DNA from: JASFHF01 sp050123335
GTDB taxonomy: Bacteria > Pseudomonadota > Gammaproteobacteria > UBA12402
Direction of reading: 5' to 3'
Assembly: GCA_050123335.1 (NCBI GenBank)
Contig: JASFHH010000048.1
Coordinates: 1-13,233 of the forward strand
DNA length: 13,233 bases
Within the stretch, counting starts at the first letter, position 1, and each line of letters begins with the position of its first letter. A program made the position numbers and the translations under genes. Positions 6,985 through 13,233 of this stretch are shown piece by piece. The notes beneath the pieces are model-generated. The model saw only the letters and a list, made by a program, of their open reading frames with translations. It was not told the DNA's origin and made no database searches.

Positions 6985-8635
6985 AAAATCTGCGACGGTA
7001 ATACTCAATCAAACCTTTAGTAGAATCATCATATTCCGCATACTCTGCTGAATGTTCAGTATAAATTAAATCATCAGTAATATTTCCAGCCAGCTTTTTG
7101 CCTAATTCCACGCCCCATTGGTCAAAAGAATTAATTCCCAAAACCGCGCCAATTACAAAAGTTTTGTGTTCATACATCGCAAGCAAAGCTCCCAGCGAAC
7201 GTGGAGTTAATTTATCAAGCATAATCATATTTACCGGCTGATTTCCCGGCATAACTTTATACGGCGCTAATTCATCTATACGTTCTGCATCAATCCCAGC
7301 ACTCAACATTTCTTCCCGCACTTCTTCAAGCGACCTGCCACACATTAATGCTTGTGCTTGTGCCAAACAATTTGCCATTAATAATACGTGATGTTCACCC
7401 GTTGGATTTAAACTACGAATTGGAATAATAAAATCAATCGCTACAAGCTCTGTGCCTTGATGCAGCAATTGATGAAAAGCATGCTGACCATCAGTACCAA
7501 TTCCACCCCATAAAATTGCACCGGTTCTACACGGTGAGATCTCACCATCAATTGTAACTGTCTTGCCATTACTTTCCATACTTAACTGCTGCAAATACTG
7601 CACTAAATAAAATAAATATTGATCATAAGGAATCACAGCTTCTGAACCAGCGCCTAAAAAATCATGATTAAAAATACTTAACAAACCTAAAATTACCGGA
7701 ATATTTTTATCAAACTTTGCCTGATAAAAATGTTGATCCATTTCATGCGCGCCAGCCAAAAAATCCTCGAATTTGTCCATACCAATAGATAATGCAATCG
7801 GCAAACCAATTGCCGACCAAACTGAATAACGACCACCAACCCAATCCCAAAACTCAAACATATTTTCAACGTCAATACCAAATGCTTTAACCTTTTCAGC
7901 ATTAGTAGAAACCGCGACAAAATGTTTTGCTACCGCTTCTTTTGGCGCTTTTAATTTTTTTAACAACCAATCACGCGCTGTTTCAGCATTAGTTAAAGTT
8001 TCTATTGTAGTAAAAGTTTTTGATGCAACAATAAATAACGTAGTTTCTGGATCAAGCGATTCTAAAATTTCAGTGATTTGTGTCCCATCAACATTAGAAA
8101 CAAAATGACAACGCGGCCCTTTTTTTGCGTAATAAGCCAACGCATTAACCACCATTTTAGGACCAAGATCCGACCCACCAATTCCAATATTAACCACATC
8201 TGTAATTTTTTTGCCAGTATTGCCACGCCATTTCCCACTATGTACTTGCTCGGTAAATTGACGCATTTTATTCAACACCCCATTAATTTTAGGCATAATA
8301 TCTTCATTATTAACCATTATCGGAGTATTAGAACGATTACGTAAGGCAGTATGTAAAACTGCGCGATGCTCGGTAAAATTAATTGCCTGTCCGGTAAACA
8401 TTGCTTCGATTTTATTATTTAAATTAACTGTCTCTGCTAATTTAATTAATGAATTCATAGTTTCCGGCAAAACACGATTTTTGGAAAAATCTAAAAATAT
8501 TTCCGGACCCTGCAAAGAAAACTGATGAAAACGATTGCCCTCTTGCGCAAATAAATCACGAATATGTATTTCTTCAAGAACATCACAATGCTCCCGTAAA
8601 TTTTTCCAAGCTTCGCTATTTACTATTGAGTTCAT
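6983..8635 (-). CDS. pgi: Glucose-6-phosphate isomerase
   Basis: A 550-residue cytoplasmic enzyme interconverting glucose 6-phosphate and fructose 6-phosphate in glycolysis and gluconeogenesis. Visible features are the phosphosugar-binding G-I-G-G-S-D-L-G-P near residues 151-159, signature 1 G-G-R-Y-S-V-W-S-A-I-G-L near 267-278, and signature 2 near 480-513. Expected catalytic residues are present: Glu354 in S-M-E-S-N-G-K, His385 in G-Q-H-A-F-H, and Lys513 in E-L-G-K-K, each one position off the E. coli numbering. The frame stays open 43 codons further upstream into pcnB, but the ATG at 8635 has GGAGG six bases upstream and gives the family's usual length of about 549. It follows pcnB by 43 bp on the same strand, with a 24-bp palindrome between them, so co-transcription is likely. 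Length and motifs look intact. Confidence 0.97.
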   Translation of the reverse strand: MNSIVNSEAWKNLREHCDVLEEIHIRDLFAQEGNRFHQFSLQGPEIFLDFSKNRVLPETMNSLIKLAETVNLNNKIEAMFTGQAINFTEHRAVLHTALRNRSNTPIMVNNEDIMPKINGVLNKMRQFTEQVHSGKWRGNTGKKITDVVNIGIGGSDLGPKMVVNALAYYAKKGPRCHFVSNVDGTQITEILESLDPETTLFIVASKTFTTIETLTNAETARDWLLKKLKAPKEAVAKHFVAVSTNAEKVKAFGIDVENMFEFWDWVGGRYSVWSAIGLPIALSIGMDKFEDFLAGAHEMDQHFYQAKFDKNIPVILGLLSIFNHDFLGAGSEAVIPYDQYLFYLVQYLQQLSMESNGKTVTIDGEISPCRTGAILWGGIGTDGQHAFHQLLHQGTELVAIDFIIPIRSLNPTGEHHVLLMANCLAQAQALMCGRSLEEVREEMLSAGIDAERIDELAPYKVMPGNQPVNMIMLDKLTPRSLGALLAMYEHKTFVIGAVLGINSFDQWGVELGKKLAGNITDDLIYTEHSAEYAEYDDSTKGLIEYYRRRF

Positions 8636-8653
8636 AACTATCCTCCAACCATA

Positions 8654-8677
8654 GGTGTCAAGTCTAGACTTGACACC
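8654..8677. repeat. Perfect 24-bp palindrome between pcnB and pgi
   Basis: The half-site GGTGTCAAGTCT is followed directly by its exact reverse complement, one base past the pcnB stop and 18 bases before the pgi start. There is no spacer and no T-run on either side, so it does not fit a normal intrinsic terminator. It could be a protein-binding site, an RNA processing hairpin between the two coding regions, or an inserted repeat. The sequence GAAGGTGT occurs twice on the minus strand at this junction. Confidence 0.7.
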
Positions 8678-8678
8678 T

Positions 8679-9917
8679 TCATATAACACCTTCATAATCC
8701 AACGCAAGCACCATCTCATCTCGTTTTTCTCTACTGGCCACTTGAAATTGCTCCCACCAATCAACCATGCCTCTTAACTTTTTCTCCACTTTAGATCGCA
8801 ATAATAACAAATCATATGCTGCACGAAAACGTCTATGTTCAAATACATACCAAATAGAACGTGGATTAAGTAATTCTAACTTACGTTGCAAACGCCAAAT
8901 TTCACGCATAACCAAGGAAATGCGATGCGGAATAGCCAAATGCTGCCGTTGCACTCGCAAAACTTCACTTATCGCTTTATCAAAAGCTACACTATTTGGT
9001 ACATCTTGCTTAACAAGTTTTTCCCAAACCGGCATCAACGCATACCAAAGCAACGCCGCAAACAAAAATGCTGGTGCAACTACTTTATTTTGCTGAATCC
9101 GCATATCAGTATCACGTAAAAGCTTTTTAATAAAAGCATCAACTTTTGCGCGTGGTAACTTAATATTATGCGCAGTTAACGGTAAAATTTTTTCTAATAA
9201 ATCAAATCTAATTAACAATGGATAAATTGCTTGTGCCGCACCACAATGAAAAGTTTTTACTACTTCGTCAAAAATTCTTGCGGGTACAATATTTTTCAAT
9301 AATCGATTTAATCTTTTAATTGGCTGCGCCGTTCTCGAAGTAAGAGTAAATCCTAATTTACCAGCGATCCGCACAGCACGCAAAATACGTACTGGATCTT
9401 CACGATAACGCAAACTTGGTCGACCTATAATATCTAATTTTTTTGCACATAAATCTTCAAAACCATTTACAAAATCTAAGATTTTATGACTAAAAACATC
9501 GTAAAATAAAGCATTAACCGTAAAATCACGCCGATCAACATCTTGGTCAATCGTACCATAAACATTATCGCGCATAACTAAACCATCTTTAGTTTTGTGA
9601 GCTGTATGAATGTCTCCAGCACGAAAGGTAGCCACTTCAATAATTTCCCGACCAAAATAAACATGTGCCAACCTAAAACGCCGCCCAATCAAACGACAAT
9701 TACGAAATAATTTCTTAATCTGATTAGGCAAAGCGTCCGTCACAATATCAAAATCCTTAGGCATTCTTCCTAATAATAAATCACGCACGCAACCGCCAAC
9801 TAAATAGGCATCAAAACCAGCATTATGCAAAACGCGCAACACCTTCAATGCATTTTGGCTAATTTGCTCTTCAGAAATCTTATGCTTTGATCTGGAAATA
9901 GTTTTAATTTTCAACAA
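8679..9917 (-). CDS. pcnB: Poly(A) polymerase I
   Basis: A class II nucleotidyltransferase that adds poly(A) tails to RNA 3' ends and marks them for decay. Residues 39-60 hold L-V-G-G-C-V-R-D-L-L-L-G and the metal-binding D-F-D (Asp55, Asp57). I-G-R-R-F-R-L-A-H-V at 77-86 is the bacterial poly(A) polymerase signature that separates this family from CCA-adding enzymes, and R-R-D-F-T-V-N-A-L follows at 129-137. At 412 residues it is somewhat shorter than E. coli PcnB, mostly at the C-terminus. The start is uncertain. There is no ATG near the N-terminus; TTG codons at 9917 and 9914 lie only 0 and 3 bases after the AAGGA SD (9922-9918). An in-frame ATT at 9908 is 9 bases after it. E. coli pcnB is known to start at AUU, so the ATT is a serious alternative (409 residues). 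It is probably the first gene of an operon with pgi. Confidence 0.93.
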   Translation of the reverse strand: MLKIKTISRSKHKISEEQISQNALKVLRVLHNAGFDAYLVGGCVRDLLLGRMPKDFDIVTDALPNQIKKLFRNCRLIGRRFRLAHVYFGREIIEVATFRAGDIHTAHKTKDGLVMRDNVYGTIDQDVDRRDFTVNALFYDVFSHKILDFVNGFEDLCAKKLDIIGRPSLRYREDPVRILRAVRIAGKLGFTLTSRTAQPIKRLNRLLKNIVPARIFDEVVKTFHCGAAQAIYPLLIRFDLLEKILPLTAHNIKLPRAKVDAFIKKLLRDTDMRIQQNKVVAPAFLFAALLWYALMPVWEKLVKQDVPNSVAFDKAISEVLRVQRQHLAIPHRISLVMREIWRLQRKLELLNPRSIWYVFEHRRFRAAYDLLLLRSKVEKKLRGMVDWWEQFQVASREKRDEMVLALDYEGVI

Positions 9918-9964
9918 TCCTTGTAGTTAATAACATATATTAATGTATAATACATCACTCAGAT

Positions 9965-10054
9965 AATGTAGACGAGCATTTTTTGCGATCAACGCTTTCT
10001 GCGCAAGCGCAGACGAGCATTTTGCGCAAGTGCAATGTAGACGAGCATTTTTTG
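9965..10054. repeat. Three direct copies of a GACGAGCATTTT-containing repeat
   Basis: AATGTAGACGAGCATTTTTT occurs identically at 9965-9984 and 10034-10053, and a shorter form, CAGACGAGCATTTT, occurs at 10010-10023. Between them GCGCAAGCGCA (10001) and GCGCAAGTGCA (10024) also recur, so the block looks like imperfect tandem duplications. CTACATT at 10236-10242 is an inverted copy of the outer seven bases, which could mark the far end of a small element. Confidence 0.75.
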
Positions 10055-10066
10055 TAAGTTCAAGGC

Positions 10067-10126
10067 GCAGCGCTTTCTGCAGAGCGGAGTTTATATTAAT
10101 AAATGAGCATCTGCAGAAAGCGCTGC
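10067..10126. repeat. Perfect 16-bp inverted repeat (28-base loop)
   Basis: GCAGCGCTTTCTGCAG at 10067-10082 pairs exactly with CTGCAGAAAGCGCTGC at 10111-10126. The inner ten bases, CGCTTTCTGC, also occur in direct orientation at 9993-10002. There is no T-run, so a terminator is unlikely. Ends of a miniature mobile element or a structured RNA are both possible. Confidence 0.8.
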
Positions 10127-10156
10127 AACGCAGAAATTACAAAAAAGGCGAAGCCA

Positions 10157-10233
10157 GGCAATTTTGTAGGCGATAGCTTTATTGGATGTGAGGTTTGCTC
10201 ACATCCAATAAAGCAAAGCCGGATAAAATTGCC
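10157..10233. repeat. Long hairpin just upstream of tRNA-Glu
   Basis: The central arms GCTTTATTGGATGTGAG (10176-10192) and CTCACATCCAATAAAGC (10198-10214) pair perfectly over 17 bp with a 5-base loop. Outside them GGC/GCC and GGCAATTTT/AAAATTGCC (10157-10165 with 10225-10233) extend the structure to 77 bases with small internal loops. It ends 10 bases before the tRNA gene and lacks a T-run. It may be a cruciform-forming repeat, an sRNA-like stem or a processing signal. Confidence 0.8.
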
Positions 10234-10243
10234 CTCTACATTA

Positions 10244-10316
10244 GCTCCCTTCGTCTAGCGGCCTAGGACACCGCCCTCTCACGGCGGGAACAGGGGTTCG
10301 AGTCCCCTAGGGAGCA
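10244..10316 (+). tRNA. tRNA-Glu (anticodon CUC)
   Basis: The acceptor stem GCTCCCT (10244-10250) pairs with AGGGAGC (10309-10315), with discriminator A10316. The anticodon stem CCGCC/GGCGG encloses the loop CTCTCAC, giving anticodon CTC at 10278-10280, which reads GAG. The T arm, CAGGGG-TTCGAGT-CCCCTA, is canonical, and the body closely resembles E. coli tRNA-Glu, which instead has UUC. The 3' CCA is not encoded (AAA follows), so the cell must add it with a CCA-adding enzyme. An AT-rich genome would normally rely on UUC, so this is probably an additional Glu isoacceptor. It is the only plus-strand gene inside the window apart from the partial gene at the right edge. Confidence 0.96.
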
Positions 10317-10552
10317 AAATTTCTTTTTCCATCAGAAAATTCAAACCAAGCAGTTATCCATAACGCATCCCCCGGCCTGATAATACAAACCAAGCAGCCA
10401 TCCATGGATCATAGGCCAGCCTCGCCATCCATGGCGAGGCGCTCACCGGGAAAAAGCTCACGCTTTTTCTAAACTACACCGGTTCGCCCATGTCAGGCGT
10501 TCGCTCGGCTGCGATGTGCCTGATGGCACATAGATCCTCACCCCTAGGGAGC
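10304..10552. repeat. 12-bp direct repeat of the tRNA-Glu 3' end (possible att remnant)
   Basis: CCCCTAGGGAGC, the last 12 bases of the tRNA stem region (10304-10315), recurs exactly at 10541-10552. Direct repeats of tRNA 3' ends are left by integrases that use tRNA genes as attachment sites. Twelve bases is short for an att site and no integrase is visible, so this is a candidate remnant only. Confidence 0.45.
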
Positions 10553-10599
10553 GCTTATGTTTAATAGCAGAACAAATTTAGAACATTCTTATTTATACG
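10317..10599. other. Gene-free, GC-richer region with repeats and palindromes
   Basis: There is no credible ORF in these 283 bp. They hold a 20-bp direct repeat, CAAACCAAGCAGYYATCCAT (10342-10361 and 10386-10405, 18 of 20 identical). A 22-bp palindrome has arms GCCTCGCCAT/ATGGCGAGGC (10419-10440). Two hairpins follow: GAAAAAGC/GCTTTTTC (10450-10469) and ATGTGCC/GGCACAT (10514-10531). The 10450-10469 hairpin could act as a weak terminator for transcripts from either side. Composition between 10370 and 10555 is clearly more GC-rich than the flanking F-box gene. Confidence 0.6.
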
Positions 10600-12933
10600 T
10601 TAAAAATAATTAAAACCATCCGTATTATAATCTAAATTAAAACAATCATCGCTTAAATTAAATTTTTGCCCTTGTGGTTGTTGGTTATCAACTTTATACT
10701 GTTGCTGCTGATTAAAGAAAAGATTATTATCATTATTAAATGTTTGGAAGATATGTTGGTTAAATATAAGTTGCTGTTGTTGATAATTATTACGATCCTG
10801 TTTTGGCTGCTGGTAAACTTTTTTTGGGGCCTTTTTCTTCTTTAAAATTTTCTTAGTATTATTGTTAGGATTGTAAAAAGTACCACGATGTATATTATTC
10901 TGCTGATTCTGTATGTTATTTCCAGAAGGTGGCGGTGGTGGTGGCAGCAGTGGTTGAAAGCGCCCAATAACTCTATTATTTGGTTGATGGTTGGAAAACG
11001 GCAAAAATGAATTTGTTTGTTGTCGGTTGTGTTGTTGGTTGCATTGTTGTATTCGTGAAATAGAATTAGAAAAAATTCCATTAAGATTATTCCAACGTTG
11101 CTGATTACGTTGATTCGGTGTCAATATTAGAGGCAGCTTAACACATTTCAACTTTTTATCCTTGGTATTCTCATTATGCATTACAATTAATTTATTTATA
11201 TTATTACGTAAACTATCCTGGACTGGTTTTTTATTCACATAGATGCATAACTTTTCAATTAATTTTTTGAAATCGAACGTTCCAAATATGTAATCTTTGA
11301 TCTCTTCTCTACTTTCATATTTCAATTTGTCACTCTTTAAACATGTAGTTACAAATTTGTTTACGCTACTTCGACTTGCTTTTTGCAAAAATATTTTCAA
11401 AGCCTTAGGAAATAAACCATTAAAACACTTTTTACTTGTTTTAACATACAATAACAAGTGTGTCATTGCCTCAAGAGAAAAAACATTCGCTGACTGCAAA
11501 TTAAGATTTTTTATATTTACATAAAAATTAACAATATATACACTCTTATTAAATGTGACTTGAGATAGCTCGGAACCAACCAAATTAAGTCTATCAATAA
11601 CTCGCAATGATGTATTTTTAAGATAACTTTCGTTAATATGCGTTTCAACACTACAAATGTTAGAAATTTTAGTGTTTTCAATATAAGATTTATCTATTGT
11701 AAATGTTTTACAACATCCTACATTATTAATTTCAGCGTTACTTAAATCCATATCTTTTAACTTGATTGCAATGTTCGCTCTAATATTTTTAAGTTGCAGA
11801 CCACTAGCATTTGTAAATATCTGTTTAGATTTGCTTTTATCAACCCCCCATAATTCTTTAATTTCCTTATTGTTTGCGTCAATCAATTCTAAATATTTCA
11901 CAACACTGTTTTCGTAAGTTTGATTATCATCGGCACATATCTTACTAACTTGAGAAAGATTTAAAATGTTCAGCGTACACAAGGTCAAAAATTTAAAAAC
12001 CTTCTCGATTGTATTACACGAATATTCTTGGTTATTAGTAAATTCTTTGACTATACCGTTTATATATGGTTTTAATATCAGGATTTTATAGCCATCATTA
12101 GGCAAATTATTAAAAAATAATGGCTGTTGTAACGCACTTATTATTACATCTATATGTTTGCCTTTTTTGTTACAAACAATCCATTCTTCTATTTTATTAG
12201 ATTTTTGTGTATGCGCTATCTTACCGTTTTTGTCTATATAACGATATAACAAACCACCATTATTATCAAGTCTAAAAGCCAAATGTGGATTAGATGTAGA
12301 TTCATATGGCTGTATAAGAGAATCACTATAATATAAATAAATCTTACAAGCATGGATTTCAAGATATTTTTTTTGATACGCTTCTATTGTATCGAGCGCA
12401 AGCTCTAACCATTTTGCATCGATATTTTTAATATTATTTATTATATGAACATACAAAATATATTGCATGGCTTGCTCTACATTTAGAGCTTTATTTTTTT
12501 TAAATTGTCGTTCCAGCTTTTCTATGGTCCCTGCTATATTATCAAGCGCAAATCTTTGCAAAGATGTGCGCAATAATTCAAAAGAATGCTGAATATCCCT
12601 GCCATAAATACGTAACGGTTTTTTAAAATTCTTTTCAAGCAACATATCAACAATAATTTTTAACAATTTATTTTTACGCATTGAAAGCCATGTGCTTATA
12701 TAACTATCATTTCTATCATAAAGCAAACGATAAAATGTTTTGCATGTAAGAAATGCATTAAATACTTTCTTAATTTTTAAAAAATCCACTATTTCTTTAA
12801 GACAATCGTAAGGAAGCTGCAATATCTTACTTTTGCTAATTTTTCGTTTTTTGGTTGTTTGCTTAAGCCCGTTATTTTGCTCATTCTCTCCCGTGGGCGG
12901 TGGTTCAACACCTAACTTTCTGAATTCAAACAT
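10600..12933 (-). CDS. F-box protein with a degenerate repeat region and Pro/Gln/Asn-rich C-terminus
   Basis: A 777-residue protein from the ATG at 12933, chosen because GGGA lies about 9 bases upstream; a GTG ten codons earlier has no SD. Residues about 37-75 fit the F-box: L-P-Y-D-C-L-K-E-I-V-D-F-L, then C-K-T-F-Y-R-L-L. F-box proteins bind Skp1 and bring substrates to SCF ubiquitin ligases. Bacteria lack SCF, so a host-acting effector is the natural reading. Residues about 380-485 show three or so 20-residue degenerate repeats with spaced Ile/Leu and Ser (S-Y-I-E-N-T-K-I, S-Y-L-K-N-T-S-L, S-E-L-S-Q-V-T-F), suggesting a solenoid for substrate binding. The C-terminal 150 residues are Q/N-rich and probably disordered, with six prolines at 664-669 and a K-K-K-K patch near 698; K-K-R-K lies near 28-31. 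No signal peptide is seen. The host-ubiquitin role is inferred from the F-box alone. Confidence 0.8.
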   Translation of the reverse strand: MFEFRKLGVEPPPTGENEQNNGLKQTTKKRKISKSKILQLPYDCLKEIVDFLKIKKVFNAFLTCKTFYRLLYDRNDSYISTWLSMRKNKLLKIIVDMLLEKNFKKPLRIYGRDIQHSFELLRTSLQRFALDNIAGTIEKLERQFKKNKALNVEQAMQYILYVHIINNIKNIDAKWLELALDTIEAYQKKYLEIHACKIYLYYSDSLIQPYESTSNPHLAFRLDNNGGLLYRYIDKNGKIAHTQKSNKIEEWIVCNKKGKHIDVIISALQQPLFFNNLPNDGYKILILKPYINGIVKEFTNNQEYSCNTIEKVFKFLTLCTLNILNLSQVSKICADDNQTYENSVVKYLELIDANNKEIKELWGVDKSKSKQIFTNASGLQLKNIRANIAIKLKDMDLSNAEINNVGCCKTFTIDKSYIENTKISNICSVETHINESYLKNTSLRVIDRLNLVGSELSQVTFNKSVYIVNFYVNIKNLNLQSANVFSLEAMTHLLLYVKTSKKCFNGLFPKALKIFLQKASRSSVNKFVTTCLKSDKLKYESREEIKDYIFGTFDFKKLIEKLCIYVNKKPVQDSLRNNINKLIVMHNENTKDKKLKCVKLPLILTPNQRNQQRWNNLNGIFSNSISRIQQCNQQHNRQQTNSFLPFSNHQPNNRVIGRFQPLLPPPPPPSGNNIQNQQNNIHRGTFYNPNNNTKKILKKKKAPKKVYQQPKQDRNNYQQQQLIFNQHIFQTFNNDNNLFFNQQQQYKVDNQQPQGQKFNLSDDCFNLDYNTDGFNYF

Positions 12934-13223
12934 GTTTGCTTTTCCCAAATAATAACTAATCACGCTACACCATTACCATTCCGCAGTTTTATCAATGTAG
13001 CACCTATACATTAAGCTGATATTCCCCAACTACCAGAAAATATCACCATTTATTGCAAATAATAGCAGCCAATTCTTAAGGCTTCCTTAGCAAAAGCAAA
13101 AAAATGAAAGAAACGAATTGCCTCAAATAAAACCTAACTAAATGAGGACTTGAAAAAGGGAAAAAATGTGATCGTTGCCTCATAATTAACCTAACGGAAG
13201 GAATAAACCAACGGAGGTAAATT
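12934..13223. other. Divergent intergenic region between the F-box gene and a right-edge gene
   Basis: About 290 bp of AT-rich sequence must carry promoters for both directions, but no pair is convincing. Near the right end TTGCCTCAAATAAAACCTAAC (13118-13138) recurs in diverged form at 13175-13195 (17 of 21 bases), 57 bp apart. The first copy also contains the inverted pair CCTCA (13121) and TGAGG (13143). The duplicated leader could be a regulatory site for the plus-strand gene. Confidence 0.5.
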
Positions 13224-13233
13224 ATGAGCAAGT
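13224..13233 (+). CDS. 5' end of an unidentified gene (partial)
   Basis: ATG at 13224 opens M-S-K before the window ends. GGAGGT at 13213-13218 with 5-base spacing is a near-ideal Shine-Dalgarno sequence, so a well-translated gene is likely. A second purine-rich stretch, GGAAGGAA, lies further upstream. The product cannot be inferred. Confidence 0.6.

Larger units (their letters stand above)
9925..10243. other. Gene-free repeat block between pcnB and tRNA-Glu
   Basis: This stretch of about 320 bp shows no ORF with an SD. The left end (9925-9965) is AT-rich and must carry the pcnB promoter; TATTAT at 9949-9944 on the minus strand is a possible -10, without a clear -35. The remainder is filled by the direct and inverted repeats listed separately. 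It is less AT-rich than the adjacent coding sequence of the F-box gene. Confidence 0.6.

Noticed and set aside
8636..8764. Extension of pgi by 43 residues into the pcnB coding region
   Set aside because: The frame is open, but the extra residues are not isomerase-like and overlap pcnB. The ATG at 8635 has a strong GGAGG and restores the usual family length.
8767..9096. Plus-strand 109-codon open frame opposite pcnB
   Set aside because: It is a shadow of the pcnB coding strand, without recognisable motifs or SD.
8679..9917. CCA-adding tRNA nucleotidyltransferase as the identity of the pcnB gene
   Set aside because: The motif I-G-R-R-F-R-L-A-H-V is the poly(A) polymerase signature and the surrounding sequence follows E. 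coli PcnB closely.
12934..12963. GTG start ten codons upstream for the F-box protein
   Set aside because: No SD precedes it, while the ATG at 12933 has a reasonable GGGA with suitable spacing.

Overview
The window looks like chromosomal DNA of an AT-rich gammaproteobacterium that lives with or inside eukaryotic cells. The housekeeping core points to Gammaproteobacteria: a PcnB-type poly(A) polymerase and a 550-residue glucose-6-phosphate isomerase of E. coli length. Eukaryote-type domains flank it: an OTU cysteine peptidase, a trypsin-like protease without a signal peptide, and an F-box protein with polyproline and Q/N-rich tails. That mix is typical of amoeba- or arthropod-associated Legionellales-like bacteria. 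The order-level placement is inference; no genus can be named from the sequence alone.

Layout, left to right. Nearly everything is on the minus strand. (1) Positions 1-15 hold the first codons of a minus-strand gene that leaves the window. (2) 147-4047 holds two probable host-directed peptidases: a two-domain OTU/papain-like protein and, upstream of it, an S1 serine protease; each has a candidate promoter. (3) 4216-9917 is a same-strand run transcribed in the order pcnB, pgi, fic, PP-loop gene. The last two genes overlap by 11 bp. They are preceded by five copies of a 20-bp motif, four of them at an exact 23-bp period, lying over a good candidate promoter. (4) 9925-10243 is a dense block of direct and inverted repeats. 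(5) A tRNA-Glu(CUC) gene lies on the plus strand, followed by a more GC-rich intergenic region with palindromes and a 12-bp copy of the tRNA 3' end. (6) 10600-12933 encodes the F-box protein. (7) At the right edge a divergent plus-strand gene starts at 13224.

How the genes may work together. The peptidases and the F-box protein are best read as candidate effectors acting on host ubiquitin pathways or host proteins; no secretion signal was recognised. The most system-like unit is fic plus the PP-loop gene. It combines an AbiEi-antitoxin-like DNA-binding module fused to a Fic (AMPylation) domain with an inhibitory motif, a translationally coupled tRNA-sulfurtransferase-like ATPase, and an operator array over the promoter. 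A self-regulated toxin-antitoxin-like or stress module is a testable hypothesis, not a demonstrated function.
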